Assembly: GCA_045639845.1 (NCBI GenBank)
Contig: JAZUDW010000056.1
Span: 1 to 44,944 of the forward strand
Length of the DNA stretch: 44,944 nucleotides
Source of the DNA: Colimorpha sp045639845
Lineage (GTDB): Bacteria > Bacteroidota > Bacteroidia > Bacteroidales > P3
Reading direction: 5' to 3'
The notes under the pieces were generated by a model. The model was not told the DNA's origin and did not search any database. It worked only from the letters and a program-made list of their open reading frames with translations. Below, in pieces: positions 41,730-44,944 of the stretch. Both the position numbers and the translations under genes were made by a program. Numbering within the stretch: the first letter of the stretch is position 1; the number at the start of each line of letters is the position of its first letter.

Positions 41730-42815
41730 TCATCCCTCGCTTTTCCCTGTAGGCCATCCTGCTTTGGTGGTGAATATCTCCATCAGTCTGGAAATAGGGT
41801 AGTTGTGTGCTTTGTCGATAGCCATTGCCGTTTCGCCCATCAGGTTCTTCGGATGTCCCTCGGCCTCTATGCTCACCATTGCCGCCACGATGGTGCGGTG
41901 CGTAAGCTGGTGCTTCACGGGTGCCCCTATGCTTGCGCCTGCTATGCGGTCAAAACCCATGGAAACAGCCATTTGCCTCCCCCTTTCCGTAGCCTCCTCG
42001 TCGGTCAGTGCCACCTCCGTCTCTATCAGCGGAAACTCATACAGCCCCTTCCATATATCCTTGCCCTCGCGTCGGTGCATCATCGAGTAAGCCCTGTCGT
42101 TTTCATTCCATGATATATAAATATAGTAAAACCAGCGCGTCTTCACCTTGGTCGCCGAGCCCTTCACGGGCAGCAACTCCACGCGGCCCTCCTTGCGGGC
42201 CACACACTCGTTGCGGAATATGCAGTTGTCGCAGTCGCAGCCCGAAGGCTTGCAGTAGGTCGATCCGAAGTCCATGATAGCGTGGTTGAACAGATCGGGC
42301 CGATCCTTGTCTATCAGCCTCGCCAGCAGCTCCTCAAACTCCTTGTAGGCCGCATCGGTGCCTATGGGTGTGTCGATGCCAAACAGCCGCGACACGAACC
42401 TATACACGTTGCCGTCTATCACGGGGTAGGGCATACGGTAGGCAAACGAGGCTATGGCCGCCGCCGTGTAGCGCCCCACGCCCTTCAGCTTCAGGATACC
42501 CTCGTAGGTGGTGGGAAACACCCCGTGCAGTTCCGAGGCTATATAGCGGGCCGAAGCATGGAGGTTTCTGGCCCGCGAGTAGTAGCCCAGCCCCTGCCAC
42601 GTTTTCAGCACATCCTCCTCCTCGGCCTGAGCCAGATGCACCACCGTGGGGTATTGCTCCACGAAACGGAAGTAGTATTCCCGCCCCTGCTCTATGCGCG
42701 TCTGCTGCAGTATAATCTCCGACAGCCATATCTTGTACGGATCGTCTATGCCCCTCCAAGGGAGTGTGCGTCCGCACTCCGAAAACCAGTCCAATATCTT
42801 CTTACTAAACAACAT
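41730..42815 (-). CDS. mutY: A/G-specific adenine DNA glycosylase
   Basis: 361 aa. It removes adenine mispaired with 8-oxoguanine. Landmarks: catalytic E33 (WLSEIILQQTRIEQG), helix-hairpin-helix LKGVGRYTAAAIASFAY (110-126), catalytic D134 (PVIDGNVYRF), the 4Fe-4S cluster C188-x6-C195-x2-C198-x5-C204, and a NUDIX-like C-terminal domain (about 225-350) that recognises 8-oxoG, ending YPISRLMEIF. Full length. Followed by ssb after 215 nt. A GC-rich gene with typical local composition. Confidence 0.95.
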   Translation of the reverse strand: MLFSKKILDWFSECGRTLPWRGIDDPYKIWLSEIILQQTRIEQGREYYFRFVEQYPTVVHLAQAEEEDVLKTWQGLGYYSRARNLHASARYIASELHGVFPTTYEGILKLKGVGRYTAAAIASFAYRMPYPVIDGNVYRFVSRLFGIDTPIGTDAAYKEFEELLARLIDKDRPDLFNHAIMDFGSTYCKPSGCDCDNCIFRNECVARKEGRVELLPVKGSATKVKTRWFYYIYISWNENDRAYSMMHRREGKDIWKGLYEFPLIETEVALTDEEATERGRQMAVSMGFDRIAGASIGAPVKHQLTHRTIVAAMVSIEAEGHPKNLMGETAMAIDKAHNYPISRLMEIFTTKAGWPTGKSEG

Positions 42816-43132
42816 AACGTACCAATAACGCGAAAACGTCGCAAAAAGTCTGAAAATTTCACTTTCTTCGCTTCTTTTTCGTTGTTAACAACCTTTTTCA
42901 CCATGTAAGTGTCTCAAAAAATAATGTTAAATCGACACCATGCCTTCTTTGTAAAGTATAGTAAATCAATAATTGAAAATTCACGAAATGTTAAAAAATT
43001 AAAATACCCCGATTGTAGAGGAAGAAAAGTTTGGTCAGTTCAAAAAAAAATAAGACCTTTGCACCCGTTTTCGAAAAGGAAACAGTGATTGTTTTTATCG
43101 AATATCAAACTAAACAAAAATAAAAATAGGTT
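42816..43132. promoter_or_regulatory. mutY-rpmB divergent region with the rpmB promoter
   Basis: 317 nt, AT-rich, no gene. For rpmB, TTTGG at 43030-43034 and GACCTTTGC at 43054-43062 are spaced as -33 and -7, although the -7 has GA in place of TA. The leader is about 65 nt. No clear promoter for mutY was found. Confidence 0.45.
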
Positions 43133-43372
43133 ATGTCAAAAAGATGTGAAATCACCGGCAAGCACGTAATCACCGGTAACAATGTATCCCACTCGCGCAT
43201 CCACACCAAGCGCACCTTCGCTCCCAACCTTCAGACCAAGAAATTCTACATCCCCGAAGAGGATATGTGGATCACCCTCAAAGTGTCTGCCAAAGGTATG
43301 CGCATTATCAACAAGAAAGGCATCCTCAATGCTTTGAAGGACGCTGCTGCTCAAGGACATCTTCAGTTCTAA
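43133..43372 (+). CDS. rpmB: 50S ribosomal protein bL28
   Basis: 79 aa. It begins MSKRCEITGKHVITGNNVSHS, the standard bL28 N-terminus, followed by RTFAPNLQTKKFY and the C-terminal KVSAKGMRIINKKGI. A component of the large ribosomal subunit near the E site. In Bacteroidales rpmB is usually followed by rpmG and a small DUF4295 gene; here it is followed by rpsU after 67 nt, and no rpmG is present in the window. Confidence 0.96.
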   Translation: MSKRCEITGKHVITGNNVSHSRIHTKRTFAPNLQTKKFYIPEEDMWITLKVSAKGMRIINKKGILNALKDAAAQGHLQF

Positions 43373-43422
43373 TCCATTTAGAAAAGAAAGTCTATAAATA
43401 TTTTTTATTAATCCCTTAAAAA

Positions 43423-43432
43423 AGAAAGAGGT
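43423..43432 (+). promoter_or_regulatory. Shine-Dalgarno-like site of rpsU
   Basis: AGAAAGAGGT ends 7 nt before the rpsU ATG. GAGGT can pair with the 16S 3' end (ACCUC), and the remainder matches AGAAAGGAGGT apart from one missing G. Other genes in the window lack such a site, which makes it notable. Confidence 0.5.
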
Positions 43433-43439
43433 ATTTACA

Positions 43440-43637
43440 ATGATCGTAGTTCCTATTAAAGAAGGCGAAAACATCGAACGCGCTTTGAAGAAACTTAAGA
43501 GAAAATTCGAAAAAACGGGTGTCGTTAAAGAGTTACGCGAACGCCAGAAATTCACCAAACCTTCGGTTGTCGCCAGGGAAAAGAAACTCCACGCTATCTA
43601 TGTTCAGCAGCTTCGTCAGAAAGCTCTCGACAAATAG
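43440..43637 (+). CDS. rpsU: 30S ribosomal protein bS21
   Basis: 65 aa, basic. It begins MIVVPIKEGENIERALKKLKRKFEKTG and ends with a Lys/Arg-rich helix (LHAIYVQQLRQKALDK), as in Bacteroidota bS21. In this phylum bS21 helps to cover the anti-Shine-Dalgarno end of 16S rRNA on the 30S platform. It lies 67 nt after rpmB, probably cotranscribed. A strong terminator follows. An SD-like site precedes it. Confidence 0.95.
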   Translation: MIVVPIKEGENIERALKKLKRKFEKTGVVKELRERQKFTKPSVVAREKKLHAIYVQQLRQKALDK

Positions 43638-43663
43638 TAGATCGTTTCTTATACGAATCAATG

Positions 43664-43702
43664 AAAAAGGCCTTCCTCCTCAACGAGAGAGGCTTTTTTT
43701 TT
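43664..43702 (+). terminator. Rho-independent terminator after rpsU
   Basis: The stem AAAGGCCT...AGGCTTT, with partly paired TCCTC / GAGAG inside, is followed by nine T's (to 43702), 27 nt after the rpsU stop. Confidence 0.75.
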
Positions 43703-43969
43703 ATTATAATTATCCGCATGCAGTCTGTTGCCTCATTCCGCCACACACTATGGCAAAACACCTCTTTGCGGATAATCATAAAATTAGTGTCTTTTCAATC
43801 ACCACTCACGTATTAGTGGCCCGACACGTTTGTTGATCTTTTTTAAACGCGGATCTCCGTGAATAAACCGAAAATTTCCGTAAATCATTTCTTTTGAATG
43901 ATCAATCAAAAGAGTATCAGGCTCCTACCATTGAGTCCCAGGTTGTTTTACATCATCACTAAAAATCAA
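43703..43969. other. Convergent intergenic region, rpsU to hpf
   Basis: No gene seen. It holds an inverted repeat ATTATCCGCA (43709-43718) / TGCGGATAAT (43767-43776) with a 48-nt spacer, and AT-rich sequence around 43780-43930. Confidence 0.5.
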
Positions 43970-43998
43970 ACACAGGGAGCCCTCGCGGCTCCCTGTGT
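43970..43998 (-). terminator. Terminator hairpin downstream of hpf
   Basis: A perfect 12-bp stem ACACAGGGAGCC / GGCTCCCTGTGT (43970-43981 / 43987-43998), loop CTCGC. On the minus strand it is followed by TTTGATTTTT, a broken T tract. It lies 86 nt after the hpf stop; a second small hairpin CCCGAAGTCGGG sits between. Confidence 0.65.
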
Positions 43999-44084
43999 CA
44001 GTGTGTGAAAGGCCCATGGTGCTGGCCTATCGTTGGCGGGGGGCAGACAACGACCCGAAGTCGGGCACCCCCGGTAGCGCCCTA

Positions 44085-44378
44085 CTAGTGGTTGCGCTCT
44101 TTATACTTCTCAATCTGCGTCTTCAGCGTATCCACGCATTCGCTCACTGCCTCTTCGAAGCTGTTGGCCTGCTTGCTGTTGAAGAGGTTCTGGCCAGGAA
44201 GGGCCAAGTTGATTTCGGCAATCTTGTTGTTGTCGCTCTCAGGCTTGTCCACCTTGAGGGTCACCTCGCATTTGGTAGCGTTGTCAACCAGACGGTCGAT
44301 TTTGGCAATCTTGTCGGCGATGTATTTTTCCAGTTTCTCGTCGGCTTTGAATTTCACTGCATTGATTGTAATATTCAT
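44085..44378 (-). CDS. hpf: Ribosome hibernation-promoting factor (short HPF / RaiA type)
   Basis: 97 aa. A beta-alpha-beta-beta-beta-alpha protein of the HPF/RaiA family (MNITINAVKFKADEKLEKYI, CEVTLKVDKPESDN, EINLALPGQNLF, SFEEAVSECVDTLKTQ). It binds the decoding region of idle ribosomes and protects or dimerises them in stationary phase. It lacks the long-form C-terminal dimerisation domain. It starts 2 nt after the recombinase stop, so the two are one transcript, as usual in Bacteroidales. Confidence 0.93.
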   Translation of the reverse strand: MNITINAVKFKADEKLEKYIADKIAKIDRLVDNATKCEVTLKVDKPESDNNKIAEINLALPGQNLFNSKQANSFEEAVSECVDTLKTQIEKYKERNH

Positions 44379-44380
44379 AT

Positions 44381-44944
44381 TTACCTCCTGTTTTTTTTAG
44401 CCCTGGGATGGGCTTGGTTATAAGAATCTATTAAGTGTTGTCGAGTCACATGGGTGTAGATCTCCGTAGTGTGAATATCGGAGTGCCCCAGCAGTTCCTT
44501 TATGGCGCTGATGTCGGCCCCCTCGTTGAGCATGTGGGTGGCAAAAGTGTGGCGAAACACATGGGGCGATACCTTCTCCGAGCAGGAGAGGCTGCCCATA
44601 TATTTCTTCACTATGCTGCCCACCTGCTGGTAGCTCACCGGCCTGCCGTCGGAGTGGACAAACATCATGGAATCAGCACCATCTATGGCATGCTTCTGCC
44701 CAAGGTATTCCTCTATCAGTCGGGCCAGTTCGGGCTCTATCGGTATCATCCGTTCCTTGTTGCCCTTGCCCGTCACGCGAATGTAGAGCCCCTCGGTATC
44801 GACGCTCGACTCAGTGAGGCCCGTTATCTCGGCCCTGCGCATACCCGTCTCGTAGAGCATACGCAGCAGCAGCTTGTCGCGGCAGCCCTCGAAACTGTCG
44901 GCAAACAACTCGGCGTCGTATAGGTGCTCCACCTCGCTCTCGCG
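44381..44944 (-). CDS. XerC/D-type tyrosine recombinase (N-terminus outside window)
   Basis: C-terminal 187 residues; the frame stays open to the window edge, with no ATG inside that would give a complete protein. The catalytic set is present: Arg in ETGMRRAEITGL, Lys in TGKGNKERM, HxxR in SPHVFRHTF, His in LLGHSD, and the nucleophile Tyr in TEIYTHV. XerC/D resolves chromosome dimers at dif with FtsK. Its coupling to hpf fits the housekeeping XerC-hpf pair of Bacteroidales rather than an integrase of a mobile element. The missing SAM-like N-domain lies beyond the edge. Confidence 0.9.
   Translation of the reverse strand, partial: RESEVEHLYDAELFADSFEGCRDKLLLRMLYETGMRRAEITGLTESSVDTEGLYIRVTGKGNKERMIPIEPELARLIEEYLGQKHAIDGADSMMFVHSDGRPVSYQQVGSIVKKYMGSLSCSEKVSPHVFRHTFATHMLNEGADISAIKELLGHSDIHTTEIYTHVTRQHLIDSYNQAHPRAKKNRR

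Noticed and set aside
41569..41757. 62-codon minus-strand ORF between mutY and ssb
   Set aside because: It overlaps the mutY 3' end in another frame and its last codons are the ssb promoter element TATCTTTGC, so it is most likely a chance frame.
44381..44944. Integrase of a mobile element at the right edge
   Set aside because: The gene is coupled to hpf, matches the housekeeping XerC/D C-terminus and has no tRNA or att-like site beside it.

Overview
The window is a chromosomal segment of a Bacteroidota bacterium, most likely of the order Bacteroidales. I infer this from protein families typical of the phylum (a DUF6266-like protein, PorF/OmpA-like proteins with a coiled coil, a helix-hairpin-helix outer-membrane protein, a GldA-like ATPase, a Bacteroidetes-type LptD). 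The promoters also fit: a TAnnTTTG(C) -7 element recurs about 40-180 nt before starts, and Shine-Dalgarno sequences are almost absent. No tRNA, rRNA, CRISPR array, transposase or phage gene was found. I cannot name a genus.

Layout. 1-3600: a DnaQ-like exonuclease, then a structured non-coding stretch with nested inverted repeats, then an accessory pair made of a 444-aa DUF6266-like protein with a long Cys-rich C-terminal extension and an AT-rich gene whose product resembles immunity proteins. 3611-8913: a small membrane protein with an LTA-synthase-like sulfatase-fold enzyme (+), facing a purN / glycosyltransferase / OmpA-like operon (-). 9196-11825: acpP-fabF-rnc (+), where rnc carries a long acidic tail and overlaps a convergent outer-membrane gene. 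11755-14978: merR, lipoprotein and helix-hairpin-helix barrel operon (-). 15624-18013: TonB-dependent receptor plus small HMA-type metal-binding protein (+). 18096-19788: YeiH-like exporter and a small membrane protein (-), with a palindromic operator candidate near the start of transcription. 20634-24214: amidase, GldA-like ATPase, pyrF and a membrane protein (-). 24300-27041: lptD (+), initiated at TTG. Then pgi (-) and an abundant OmpA-family porin (+). 31397-39188: envelope-biogenesis genes on the minus strand (lptF/G permease, rseP, dxr, an M23 endopeptidase, a PpiD-like foldase). 39436-42815: cdd, dus, ssb, mutY. 43133-44944: rpmB-rpsU (+) facing hpf and a tyrosine recombinase (-) that runs off the window.

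Much of the core content serves the cell envelope: LPS transport (LptD, LptF/G), outer-membrane proteins, periplasmic folding (PpiD-like), peptidoglycan hydrolysis (Amidase_3, M23), intramembrane proteolysis (RseP), fatty-acid synthesis (AcpP, FabF) and isoprenoids (Dxr). The most unusual items are the DUF6266-like / immunity-like pair, a two-copy dispersed element built of 11-bp CTCCACT iterons plus a hairpin (20351-20403 and, inverted, 30702-30755), an SD-like site placed before rpsU, and non-ATG starts on lptD and the lptF/G gene.
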